Positions 42,479-50,104 of a DNA stretch of 64,000 bases are shown here, piece after piece. Origin of the DNA: Streptomyces sp. ISL-87 (GTDB lineage: Bacteria > Actinomycetota > Actinomycetes > Streptomycetales > Streptomycetaceae). Position numbers and translations under genes: made by a program. The notes under the pieces are model-generated. The model was given only the letters and a program-made list of their open reading frames with translations. It searched no databases and had not been told where the DNA came from. Positions within the stretch are counted from its first letter, which is position 1. Each line of letters begins with the position of its first letter. The DNA is taken from contig NZ_JAGGOY010000046.1 of the NCBI RefSeq assembly GCF_018614095.1, positions 129,073 to 193,072 of the forward strand, in the 5' to 3' direction.

Positions 42479-43818
42479 TGTTCCGACAACTTGCCAGCAA
42501 TGTTGTGCTTTATCCGCCTGCGGTTCCGCCTGTGCCGCTCCCGGTGCTGAACCAGGCCGACTTCCTCTTCCAGCAGCACCCCGCGGAGCTGCTGTCACTG
42601 CTGGAGAGCGCCTGGGGACAGGGCTTCCGGGCGGGGAACCCACCAGCCGTGCTCCCCCTGCGCAACGCGACTCCTGTGCTTGGGGGTGCCTGGCCGACGC
42701 GGAGCCGTTTCGGTCCGCTGGCGACGCGGCCGGGACCCCAGCAGGGCGTCATCCTTCCGCGCCGGCAGTTCGCTTGGGAGCACTTGATCTACGCGTACCT
42801 GATCGAGAACACGCGCGTGTACGAGATCTTCCGCAGGGTGGTTCACGGCCTGCTGCACGGAGAGCAGTTGGGCATCCCCCGGAAATCCGAGACCTTCGAG
42901 TGGCTGCGCACGACCGAGGAGCTCTTCTACAAGGGCGGCGCGCCTCTCACCGTGATGTCCGTGGACAGCCACCTGCGCCCCGATCTGCGCGCCACGCGAA
43001 GGAGCGCGTACCACCGGCTGCTCGGTATGGATCTCAACCACGGGAGCGACGACAGCCAGGTCTACCCCTACGAGAAGGCTGCCTCGGCCAACCGCGACTT
43101 CGTCGCTGTCTTCGAGGAGTTCCTGCGCCTCGTGTGGGTGGCGATCTCCTACGAGGGGACAACGGGCGGCGGCTCCGTCACCGGCCCGGTGCCGGTGGAT
43201 CCGGCGGCGATCGCCAACCTGGCCCAGCGGCTGCAGAACATGCTGAACGAGCGCCGGGGCAGTCAGCCGACCATGGCGACCCTGGCGCGGGATGAGTTCG
43301 TCGCGGTCGCCGCGATGTCCTGGTTCGACGTGACGCTGTCCGCCGACACTCCGATCGTCGAGGACCTGCAGGCCGTGGCCACCGCGCCCGAGGAGCGGCT
43401 CCGCCGGATCGGAGAGCGGGTCGGCCTGCCGCCCCACAGCCGCTCGCACGACTACTTCATCCTCGCGCCGCTGGTCAGCCGGCTCCTGATCGCGATCGAA
43501 GGCGGCGCGCATTCGACCGCGCCAGGCGCGCAACTCCTCTACGTGCTCAACCTCCCAGGTGGTGGTGGAACCAATCCCACGCGGGAGCTGATGCAGACGA
43601 TCATCCATCACTGGTCACAGGCCACCGGCCGCGATCTGAAGTCGGCGGCCGTCCATGCGTCTCCGCGTTTCGCGTCGGCGGCATCTCCGCCGACGGCGGC
43701 CCCTGCGCCCGCTGTGGCTCCGGCGCAGGCCGGCGCCAACACGGCCGCCCCCGCCACCTTCGCACCCGTCTCGACCAACGGGTCGGGTCCCGTCAGTCAG
43801 CAGACGCTCGTCAACTGA
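42478..43818 (+). CDS. Protein of unknown function, fourth gene of the five-gene operon
   Basis: The 446-residue protein has no recognisable domain and no signal peptide. The body (about 1-385) is a mixed, mostly helical globular sequence with conserved-looking segments (RRQFAWEHLIYAYLIENTR, and YHRLLGMDLNHGSDD). The last 60 residues are an Ala/Pro-rich disordered tail. Its start overlaps the stop of the Gln-rich gene by one base, and the M15/SleB hydrolase gene follows 15 bp later. Confidence 0.72.
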   Translation: MFRQLASNVVLYPPAVPPVPLPVLNQADFLFQQHPAELLSLLESAWGQGFRAGNPPAVLPLRNATPVLGGAWPTRSRFGPLATRPGPQQGVILPRRQFAWEHLIYAYLIENTRVYEIFRRVVHGLLHGEQLGIPRKSETFEWLRTTEELFYKGGAPLTVMSVDSHLRPDLRATRRSAYHRLLGMDLNHGSDDSQVYPYEKAASANRDFVAVFEEFLRLVWVAISYEGTTGGGSVTGPVPVDPAAIANLAQRLQNMLNERRGSQPTMATLARDEFVAVAAMSWFDVTLSADTPIVEDLQAVATAPEERLRRIGERVGLPPHSRSHDYFILAPLVSRLLIAIEGGAHSTAPGAQLLYVLNLPGGGGTNPTRELMQTIIHHWSQATGRDLKSAAVHASPRFASAASPPTAAPAPAVAPAQAGANTAAPATFAPVSTNGSGPVSQQTLVN

Positions 43819-43832
43819 GCCAGGAGACACAT

Positions 43833-45689
43833 ATGAACCGCGCGTCCTGGGAATCCGGTTCGCAGGCGGGAGCGGTGCGCGATGCTCCTGTTCCCGAGGA
43901 GGTCGGGCACTGGTCGTACCCGGTCGTGAACCCGCTCCGTCCTCCGCACGAGATCCTCGCCCTCGTCGAGACGGCGGGCTCCGCCGGGCCCGCCGGGCCC
44001 GTGGGCCTGCTCGAAGGTGAGGTCTGGTCCGGCACGGCGACCCAGGCGGACTTCCTGAACCGCGTGCTCCGTGCCCACCTGGCCCGCAGGGCACGGAAGG
44101 GGCCGCCCGGTCGCGACCTGCCGCCCGACGAACGGGCCCCGGTGGCCGGTACGAAGATCGAGATGAGGGCGGACGCCGCAGCGGCCGCGGGCCGTCTGCT
44201 GGCCGCCGCCCAGGACGCGCTGGCCGCGGCGCGTGCCCGTGGGGACGAGGACGCCGCACGGACCACGCGGCTCACCGCGACCAGCGGATACCGAGGCGCC
44301 GGCCACCAGGAGCGGCTGTGGCGCGGCTACTTCGAGCGCTACTACAAGGAGAGCGCCGCCGGCCGGGAGCGGCTGGCCGGCGGGCCGCACAGCGATGAGG
44401 CCGTGCGGTACATGCTCGACCTCTTCCGCATCCCCGCCCGCATCGCGGCGCCCGGGTACAGCAACCACCAGAACGGCATCGCGATCGACCTCCTCCAGGA
44501 GCGCACCGCCGGTCACCGGATCAGGAACAGCACCCAGACCGCGGCCGTCCGCGCCTGGCGGCGCACATGGTTCTTCAACTGGCTGCAGGCGAACGCCGGG
44601 TCGTTCGGGTTCGCACCGTACGAGCGGGAGCCGTGGCACTGGGAGTACCGCCCCGGGCGAACGTCGGGCGGGGAGTTCGAGGACGAGGACGCGTACGAGG
44701 ACGTGGAGGAGGCCGAGTACGGCGCGTACGAGGAAATCGGTGTCTCCGAGGAGTACGCGGAGTCCGTCGCCTACGAGGAGCCGGACGAGTGCGAGGAGCC
44801 GGACGAGTGCGAGGCGTCCGACGAGTACGAGGCGCCCGACGGGTACGACAAGCCCGACGAGTACGACAGGCCCGACGAGTTGGACGAGCTGGAGGAGTAC
44901 GAGCAGGAGTGGCAGGAGTGGGAGGACGACCTGGAGGCCGAGACGGCCGAGCTCGGTGCGGACCGCCTGGACGAGACCTCGGACGATCTGCCGGCCGGCC
45001 CCTTTGGCACCCTGCGTCTCGACCGACCTGGTGGGAGCGGCTGGAGCTATTCCTTCACCCCTGAGGACGTGCTCTGGACAGCGAAACTCGTTGCCCTGGA
45101 GGCCGGGGGAGCCGACGACACGACAAACGCGGCAGTGATCTGGGCCATGCTCAACCGCTACGCGCTCATCACCCACCGGAGCAAGCGGTACCCGACGTTC
45201 ACCTCCTTCATCCGGGCCTACTCGACCACCCTCCAGCCGGTGCTCCTCAACAAGGGCGCGGCGGCCGCCCATATGCACGAACGCGACTTCCACCGCACGG
45301 GCGGCACGTACGAAGGCACCACGATTCCCAAGGGCCAGCTCGGACGGCACCTCAGAACGCAGGCCGAGCCCTGGCGGGACATCCGGCCCGACTCGGCGAA
45401 GGACATCGCCCTGCGGGCGCTCACCGGTCGACTGCCCAACCCCGGGATCGGCAACGCCAGCGAGTTCGCCTCCACGCGCATCTTTTGGCAGCGCCGGCAC
45501 CGGACCAGGAAGGAGCCGACCCCGCAGGATTGGCGCGACTACACGGAGGCCTACGCACGGCGCCGCGACATGCGCTGGATCGGTGACGTGCCGGGGCTGC
45601 CGCAGCGGGCGAACGCCTTCTTCCTGCACCGCGTGGGGAGGAAGTACCCTCCGGGAGCGGTGCGCGTGTCGCCCCCGCTCGGCGGCTAG
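43833..45689 (+). CDS. Double peptidoglycan hydrolase: VanY-type M15 peptidase + acidic repeats + SleB-like domain
   Basis: The 618-residue protein has an M15B D,D-carboxypeptidase-like domain (about 140-272). Its zinc and catalytic motifs are intact: SNHQNGIAID (SxHxxGxAxD) near residue 209 and EPWHWEY near 265. A very acidic linker (about 284-372) follows, with repeats of the PDECE / PDEYD type. The C-terminal half resembles a SleB/Hydrolase_2 cell-wall hydrolase (AKLVALEAGGADDTTNAAVI, with the catalytic-like Glu). It thus should cut both peptide and glycan parts of peptidoglycan. The N-terminus has no signal peptide, so delivery to the wall must use another route. It is the last gene of the operon. 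A palindrome (45681-45694) covers the stop codon. Confidence 0.83.
   Translation: MNRASWESGSQAGAVRDAPVPEEVGHWSYPVVNPLRPPHEILALVETAGSAGPAGPVGLLEGEVWSGTATQADFLNRVLRAHLARRARKGPPGRDLPPDERAPVAGTKIEMRADAAAAAGRLLAAAQDALAAARARGDEDAARTTRLTATSGYRGAGHQERLWRGYFERYYKESAAGRERLAGGPHSDEAVRYMLDLFRIPARIAAPGYSNHQNGIAIDLLQERTAGHRIRNSTQTAAVRAWRRTWFFNWLQANAGSFGFAPYEREPWHWEYRPGRTSGGEFEDEDAYEDVEEAEYGAYEEIGVSEEYAESVAYEEPDECEEPDECEASDEYEAPDGYDKPDEYDRPDELDELEEYEQEWQEWEDDLEAETAELGADRLDETSDDLPAGPFGTLRLDRPGGSGWSYSFTPEDVLWTAKLVALEAGGADDTTNAAVIWAMLNRYALITHRSKRYPTFTSFIRAYSTTLQPVLLNKGAAAAHMHERDFHRTGGTYEGTTIPKGQLGRHLRTQAEPWRDIRPDSAKDIALRALTGRLPNPGIGNASEFASTRIFWQRRHRTRKEPTPQDWRDYTEAYARRRDMRWIGDVPGLPQRANAFFLHRVGRKYPPGAVRVSPPLGG
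44776..44905 (+). repeat. Acidic 15-bp-type repeats in the hydrolase linker
   Basis: Imperfect repeats based on a five-residue unit (PDExE or PDEYD) within the acidic linker of the M15/SleB protein. Confidence 0.65.
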
Positions 45690-45696
45690 CCGCCGG

Positions 45697-46050
45697 CTAG
45701 CCGCCCACCACGCTCCGCTGGTGGATCCGCAGGCGCAGCGTCGCCAGGTCGAGCAGCGGGGTGGCGACCGAGAGCTCCCGGGCGCGGGCCACGAGGTCGC
45801 CGAAAGGGTGCTCGACCTCCGTCGGGCGGCCCGCCGCCGCGTTGCGGTAGAGGTCCTCGGTACCCAGCGCGCGGTGGCAGGCGCGGGCGTAGAGCAGCAG
45901 CTCCGTCATGCGGGCGTGCGTAGGAGCTGTCGCCGGTCTGCGTGCGCAGCCGTTCGATCCAGTGAGTGCAGGTAGACGGTCGGCGCGTCGGACGGCTGTC
46001 GGTCACGGATCACCGGGTCGTCGTCGGGCTGCCGGTCGGACTCGGCCTCA
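45697..46050 (-). pseudogene. Degraded SWIM-protein fragment fused to a ketopantoate-reductase C-terminus
   Basis: Read on the minus strand, three frames in turn match the end of the SWIM protein at 32968-34677: VIRDRQPSDAPTVYL, then HWIERLRTQTGDSSYA, then MTELLLYARACHRALGTE (compare MTELLLSARACHRTLGTE). At about 45853 the last frame joins a piece that resembles the C-terminus of 2-dehydropantoate 2-reductase (AAGRPTEVEHPFGDLV, then TPLLDLATLRLRIHQ) and ends at 45697. Two frameshifts and the chimeric junction show that this is not a working gene. Confidence 0.7.
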
Positions 46051-46440
46051 GGTGGTCGGTGCGGGGCAGGTGCTCCTTCAGCTGGGCCGCAGCTTCGAAC
46101 TCGGCAAGCAGCGCAGGAACCCATGCTGAACGGCCCGGCGGCCGAAATGCCGGTCCTCATCGGCGACCTGGCACACGCCCGACGCTGGTCGGGTCCAGCC
46201 ACTTCCCGGATCCCGGGCGCTGTCGGCCGCCCACCTGTGAATATTCATCACGGACACGTCAAGTTCAGCCGTTGCCACGCGCAAAGTCCTGACGGTGGGC
46301 CGGAAAAGTCAGCAATTGGTCAGCATGAGTCCTGAGAGACCTGGGGAAAGCTGACCGAACATGCGAATGGTTGTAATCTGCGGAGACCGCCCTTGACCTG
46401 CAATGAGCAGGCAGGGAGCAGACGAATCGGGAGTTATTTC
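46051..46440. other. Spacer between the SWIM/PanE remnant and panD
   Basis: About 390 bp without a supported gene. It includes a 25-bp stretch (46308-46332) nearly identical to one beside the intact SWIM gene (32881-32905). The part just before 46441 presumably contains the panD promoter. Confidence 0.4.
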
Positions 46441-46860
46441 ATGCTTCGTACCATGTTCAAGTCCAAGATCCACCGGGCCACCGTCACGCAGGCCGATCTG
46501 CATTACGTCGGCTCCGTTACCGTCGACGCCGATCTGCTGGACGCTGCGGATCTGCTTCCCGGCGAATTGGTTCACATCGTGGACATCACCAACGGGGCAC
46601 GGCTGGAGACGTACGTCATCGAGGGCGAGCGGGGGTCCGGGGTCATCGGGATCAACGGGGCCGCCGCGCATCTCGTGCATCCCGGGGATCTCGTCATCCT
46701 CATCAGCTACGCCCAGGTCGAGGACGCGGAAGCGCGGGTGTTGAAGCCCCGCGTCGTGCATGTCGACGGTGACAATCGGATCATCGAGCTCGGTGCGGAC
46801 CCGTCTGCGCCGGTTCCGGGAACGGACCAGGAGCGCAGCTTGCACGCGGTGGCTGTCTGA
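46441..46860 (+). CDS. panD: Aspartate 1-decarboxylase (pyruvoyl enzyme)
   Basis: The 139-residue protein is a complete PanD, which converts L-aspartate to beta-alanine for pantothenate and CoA synthesis. The self-cleavage site is present (HYVGSVTVD, Gly24-Ser25); processing makes the pyruvoyl group at Ser25. The core GERGSGVIGINGAAAHLV and DLVILISYA segments are standard. The start at 46441 (MLRTMFKSKIHRATVT) gives the usual N-terminus, with GGGAG about ten bases upstream; the frame is open to 46393. It is followed by a GNAT gene and a racemase-like gene with short spacing. Confidence 0.95.
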   Translation: MLRTMFKSKIHRATVTQADLHYVGSVTVDADLLDAADLLPGELVHIVDITNGARLETYVIEGERGSGVIGINGAAAHLVHPGDLVILISYAQVEDAEARVLKPRVVHVDGDNRIIELGADPSAPVPGTDQERSLHAVAV

Positions 46861-46878
46861 GGGGAGTCGGGGACCAGC

Positions 46879-47232
46879 ATGTCGCAGACCGAGGCGATCG
46901 AGTTCAAGGACCAGCGGAAGGCCGGGCGGCTGCTCGCCGTCGAGGGCGGGGCGGTGGTCGGGTTCATCGCCTACTTCGTCCTCGCCGAGGCGCCCCATGC
47001 GCTGGTGGCGGTACACACCATCGTCGAGCCGGGGCACGAGGGGCGCGGGATCGGCGGGGCCCTGGTGAAGACCTTCTACGGGATCGCCGCGGCCGAGGGG
47101 GTGCCGGTGGTTCCGCTGTGCCCGTACGCGGCGAGCTGGGCCGCCCGTCACCCCGATCAGGCGCCCGTGGCTCCGGGCGAGGTGGTGGCCGCGGCCAAGG
47201 CGCAGCTGGATGCGGATTCGGCCCAGTGGTGA
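46879..47232 (+). CDS. GNAT-family N-acetyltransferase (short, PF14542-like)
   Basis: The 117-residue protein is a minimal GCN5-like acetyltransferase. The acetyl-CoA loop reads HTIVEPGHEGRGIGGALVK, followed by CPYAASWAARHPD at the C-terminal part, as in the YjdJ/At1g77540-like small GNATs. The substrate is unknown. It lies 18 bp after panD and its stop overlaps the GTG of the racemase-like gene, so the three genes form an operon. Confidence 0.85.
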   Translation: MSQTEAIEFKDQRKAGRLLAVEGGAVVGFIAYFVLAEAPHALVAVHTIVEPGHEGRGIGGALVKTFYGIAAAEGVPVVPLCPYAASWAARHPDQAPVAPGEVVAAAKAQLDADSAQW

Positions 47233-47924
47233 CCGAGCTCGTCCTGCTGCACACCTCGCCCGTGCACGTTCCGGTCTTCGACGCCCTGCGCGACCGGCAG
47301 CACGCGGGGGCCGTGCTGCGGCACCTGGTGGTGCCGGAGCTGCTGGACCGGGCCCGTGCGGAGGGGCCGGAGTCGGTGCGTCCGGCCCTGCGGGTGCTGC
47401 TGGCTGGGGCCGGGGCCGGGGCTGTGCCCGCGCCGGTGCTGGTCACCTGCTCGACGATCGGGGCCGTCGCGGAGTCCCTGGCTCCGGTGCTGGGTACCCC
47501 GGTGCTCCGGGTGGACCGGCCGATGGCGGCCGCGGCTGTCCGTACGGGCCCGCGGATCGCCGTACTGGCGGCGTTGGAGTCCACGCTGGCCCCGACCGAG
47601 GCCCTGCTGGCCGAGGAGGCCGCTGGGCGGTCCGTGTCGATCCGTACGCACGTGGTCGCCGGGGCCTGGGACCGGTTCGAGGCGGGGGACACCGCCGGCT
47701 GCCTCGGCCTCGTGGCCGCGGCGGCGGATGCGGTCACCGACGCGGATGTCATCGTCCTCGCCCAGGTCTCGATGGCCGGCGCGGCGGATCTGACCATGAC
47801 CGGAACCCCGGTGCTCTCCAGCCCGGCGCGGGGCCTCGCCGCCGCCGTTCTGCTGGCCGCAGGTGGAACGGTGGACCCGGGCCGGCGCGGTCCCGGGGTG
47901 CCGCCGACGGCAGCGGGCCGCTGA
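47229..47924 (+). CDS. Asp/Glu racemase-like protein
   Basis: The 231-residue protein has the Asp/Glu/hydantoin racemase fold: an N-terminal LVLLHTSPVHVPVFDAL, the first catalytic Cys region VLVTCSTIGAVAESLAP and a nucleotide-like loop after GPRIAVLAALESTLAP. The second catalytic Cys expected near the end is not clear, since the corresponding region reads LAQVSMAGAA, so it may be a lyase or an inactive relative. GTG start overlaps the GNAT stop by 4 nt. It ends the panD operon. Confidence 0.72.
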   Translation: MTELVLLHTSPVHVPVFDALRDRQHAGAVLRHLVVPELLDRARAEGPESVRPALRVLLAGAGAGAVPAPVLVTCSTIGAVAESLAPVLGTPVLRVDRPMAAAAVRTGPRIAVLAALESTLAPTEALLAEEAAGRSVSIRTHVVAGAWDRFEAGDTAGCLGLVAAAADAVTDADVIVLAQVSMAGAADLTMTGTPVLSSPARGLAAAVLLAAGGTVDPGRRGPGVPPTAAGR

Positions 47925-47961
47925 CCTCACCGGCGGCAGCCGGGTAGAGCAGCTGCCGGCC

Positions 47962-48098
47962 GGCGCCGCCATGGCCTCCCGCAGGGTCCCGCCTGCGGTA
48001 GCGGTGGGTGGCCTTGCCGGTGGCGGGTGGGCGGGTCTGCCCGTGGGCGCCGCCATGGCCTCCCGCCGGGTGCCGCCTGTGGCGGCGAGTGGGTGGCC
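47962..48098. repeat. Diverged direct repeat of about 53 bp
   Basis: Segments 47962-48014 and 48046-48098 are near copies (both begin ggcgccgccatggcctcccg and end gtgggtggcct), 84 bp apart. They lie in the otherwise empty stretch between 47925 and 48369 and do not belong to a gene I can recognise. Confidence 0.65.
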
Positions 48099-48369
48099 TC
48101 GGCGGCGGCGGCGGCCTCCCCGGCCGCGTGAACTCGGGGTGGGCTGACATAGCTGAGCCGTGGGGCCTCGTCCTCCTGCCGTTCTGCGCGTCCCCCGGCG
48201 GGTGGCCCTCACCGGCGCGGGCCGGTGGAGGCGCCGCCGACGCTGCCATGGGCGCCCGCGCTGACGCGCCGCCCCGGCGGGTGCGGAGCGGCCGCCGGCC
48301 ACCTTTCGGCGGTCCGGTCGCCCCTGTCTCGCGGGGCGTACGCGGCGGGATCCCGGGAAGGTGGGACGT

Positions 48370-48567
48370 ATGGTGCGAAATGTAGAAGCAGACCAGACAC
48401 AGCCGCCCGTTCCCGGGCCGGAGCCGACGCCGTCACCCAATCCGTTCCCGGACCCCGAGCCCATCCCGCGGCCGGTGCCGCCTGTGCCCGGGCCGGTGCC
48501 CGAGCCTGATCCGATTCCTTCGCCGCCCGGGCCCGCGCCGATTCCGCAGCCCGGGCCGCTGAGCTGA
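48370..48567 (+). CDS. Small proline-rich protein
   Basis: The 65-residue protein is almost entirely Pro with Glu, Asp, Ile and Gly after an N-terminal MVRNVEADQTQ. Units such as PxPEP and PDPxP recur. No signal peptide or hydrophobic segment. A GGAAGG-like stretch lies about ten bases before the ATG. Codon use is regular for the strand, so it is probably expressed, but its function is unknown. A non-coding explanation remains possible because such frames occur by chance in GC-rich DNA. Confidence 0.5.
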   Translation: MVRNVEADQTQPPVPGPEPTPSPNPFPDPEPIPRPVPPVPGPVPEPDPIPSPPGPAPIPQPGPLS

Positions 48568-48754
48568 TCGGTGAGGTGGCCCGCGGCCGCAACGCCTCTG
48601 GCCTCGGCGCTGAGGGGCTGGTTGCGTGTGCCCGCGCCCCGCGTGCCCCGGTGTGCGCCGGGGGTGTGGAGGCCGCGTCGCCGCAGTCGCCCGCAGTACT
48701 GCCGGTGCCCGATGGAACGTCAACTTCCCCTTGTGTGAGCCCTGTTGCGCCCCT

Positions 48755-48775
48755 TGTCACACTCTGCGCGTGACA
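48755..48775. promoter_or_regulatory. Inverted repeat upstream of the Rpf gene
   Basis: tgtcac (48755-48760) and gtgaca (48770-48775) form a 6-bp dyad with 9-bp spacing, 40-60 bp before the start codon. It may be an operator. The cognate regulator is unknown. No c-di-AMP riboswitch sequence was recognised here, although some rpf genes in streptomycetes have one. Confidence 0.3.
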
Positions 48776-48814
48776 TTAGGTTGTGCGGTTCCTGATGTCT
48801 TCAAGGGGGCTCCC

Positions 48815-50104
48815 ATGGGTGTACGGGGCCGGCACCGCCGGTACCAGCCGAGCAGCATCAACCGGGCCTCGCTCGCCGTCACCGCCGGCGGCGCCGGGAT
48901 CGCGCTGCCTCTCATCGGCGCCGGTGTCGCCCATGCCGCCTCGGTGGACACCTGGAACAAGGTCGCCGAGTGTGAGTCGACCAGCAACTGGCACATCAAC
49001 ACCGGCAACGGTTACTACGGCGGGCTCCAGTTCAGCCAGAGCACCTGGCGTTCCTTCGGCGGTACCGCGTACGCCGCCCGCGCCGACCAGGCCACCAGGG
49101 ACCAGCAGATCGCGGTCGCCGAGAAGGTCCTCAAAGGTCAGGGCCCGCAGGCCTGGCCGGCCTGCGGGAAGCAGGCCGGGCTCAGCCGGAGCGGTCCGGC
49201 GCCGGCCGTGATCCCGCAGCAGAGGCAGGCCGCGCCCCTGGGGACGGCCACGACCAAGATCACGACCAAGGTCACGGCCACGCCGCCCAAGCCGGCCGAG
49301 CCGAAGAAGACCGCGCCCCGCCCCACCGGGACCTCGGTCCTGCCGAACCCCTACGTCGTCGCGCCCGGCGACTCCCTCTCGGCGATCGCCACGGAACAGC
49401 ACGTCGAGGGCGGCTGGCAGGCGCTGTACGAGACCAACCGGGACACCGTCGGCAGCAACCCGGACATGATCTTCCCGGGCCAGCGGCTCACCCTGCGCAT
49501 CACCGCCGCGCCGCCCGCGCCGCCCGCCCAGAACCCCGAGAAGCCGCCGCGCACCGCCGAGCCGGTCAAGCCCGTGGCGCCCGCCGCGCCGAAGCCCGAG
49601 CAGAGCAAGCCCGCCGCGCCGAAGCCCCAGCAGGCCAAGCCCCAGCAGGCCAAGCCCGCGCAGAAGCCGGCCGAGTCAGTGAAGCAGCAGCCCGCGGCGG
49701 GCGCGTTCGCCGCCCCTGTCGACGCCGGACTCGGCACCGCCTACCGCGTTGCCGGATCCTCCTGGTCGAGCGGCTACCACACCGGCGTCGACTTCCCGGT
49801 GCCGACCGGTACCAGCATCAAGTCGGTCGGCTCCGGCCAGGTCGTCTCCGCCGGCTGGGCCGGGGCCTACGGATACCAGGTCGTCATCCGGCACACCGAC
49901 GGCCGCTACTCCCAGTACGCGCACCTGTCCGCGCTCGGGGTCAAGGCCGGCCAGCAGGTCTCCGGAGGCCAGCGCATCGGCCGCTCCGGTTCGACCGGCA
50001 ACACCACCGGACCGCACCTGCACTTCGAGATGCGTACCGGACCCGGCTACGGCACCGACATCGACCCGTTGAAGTACCTCCGGGGCCACGGCGTCAGCAT
50101 CTGA
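48815..50104 (+). CDS. Secreted Rpf-like transglycosylase with LysM and M23 endopeptidase domains
   Basis: The 429-residue exported protein has a signal peptide ending at AHA (about residue 41). A resuscitation-promoting-factor type transglycosylase domain (42-115) follows, with WNKVAECESTSNWHINTGNG and the GGLQFSQSTW core. Then come a LysM domain (about 185-232, PYVVAPGDSLSAIA), a Pro/Lys/Gln-rich linker, and an M23 zinc endopeptidase domain (about 310-425; HTGVDF and GPHLHFE ligands). It should remodel peptidoglycan during germination and growth, cutting glycan and cross-link peptides. The frame is open to 48626, but the signal peptide fixes the start at 48815. Confidence 0.92.
   Translation: MGVRGRHRRYQPSSINRASLAVTAGGAGIALPLIGAGVAHAASVDTWNKVAECESTSNWHINTGNGYYGGLQFSQSTWRSFGGTAYAARADQATRDQQIAVAEKVLKGQGPQAWPACGKQAGLSRSGPAPAVIPQQRQAAPLGTATTKITTKVTATPPKPAEPKKTAPRPTGTSVLPNPYVVAPGDSLSAIATEQHVEGGWQALYETNRDTVGSNPDMIFPGQRLTLRITAAPPAPPAQNPEKPPRTAEPVKPVAPAAPKPEQSKPAAPKPQQAKPQQAKPAQKPAESVKQQPAAGAFAAPVDAGLGTAYRVAGSSWSSGYHTGVDFPVPTGTSIKSVGSGQVVSAGWAGAYGYQVVIRHTDGRYSQYAHLSALGVKAGQQVSGGQRIGRSGSTGNTTGPHLHFEMRTGPGYGTDIDPLKYLRGHGVSI

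Noticed and set aside
48568..48814. c-di-AMP (ydaO) riboswitch upstream of the Rpf gene
   Set aside because: Expected for some streptomycete rpf genes, but I could not recognise its conserved elements in this leader.
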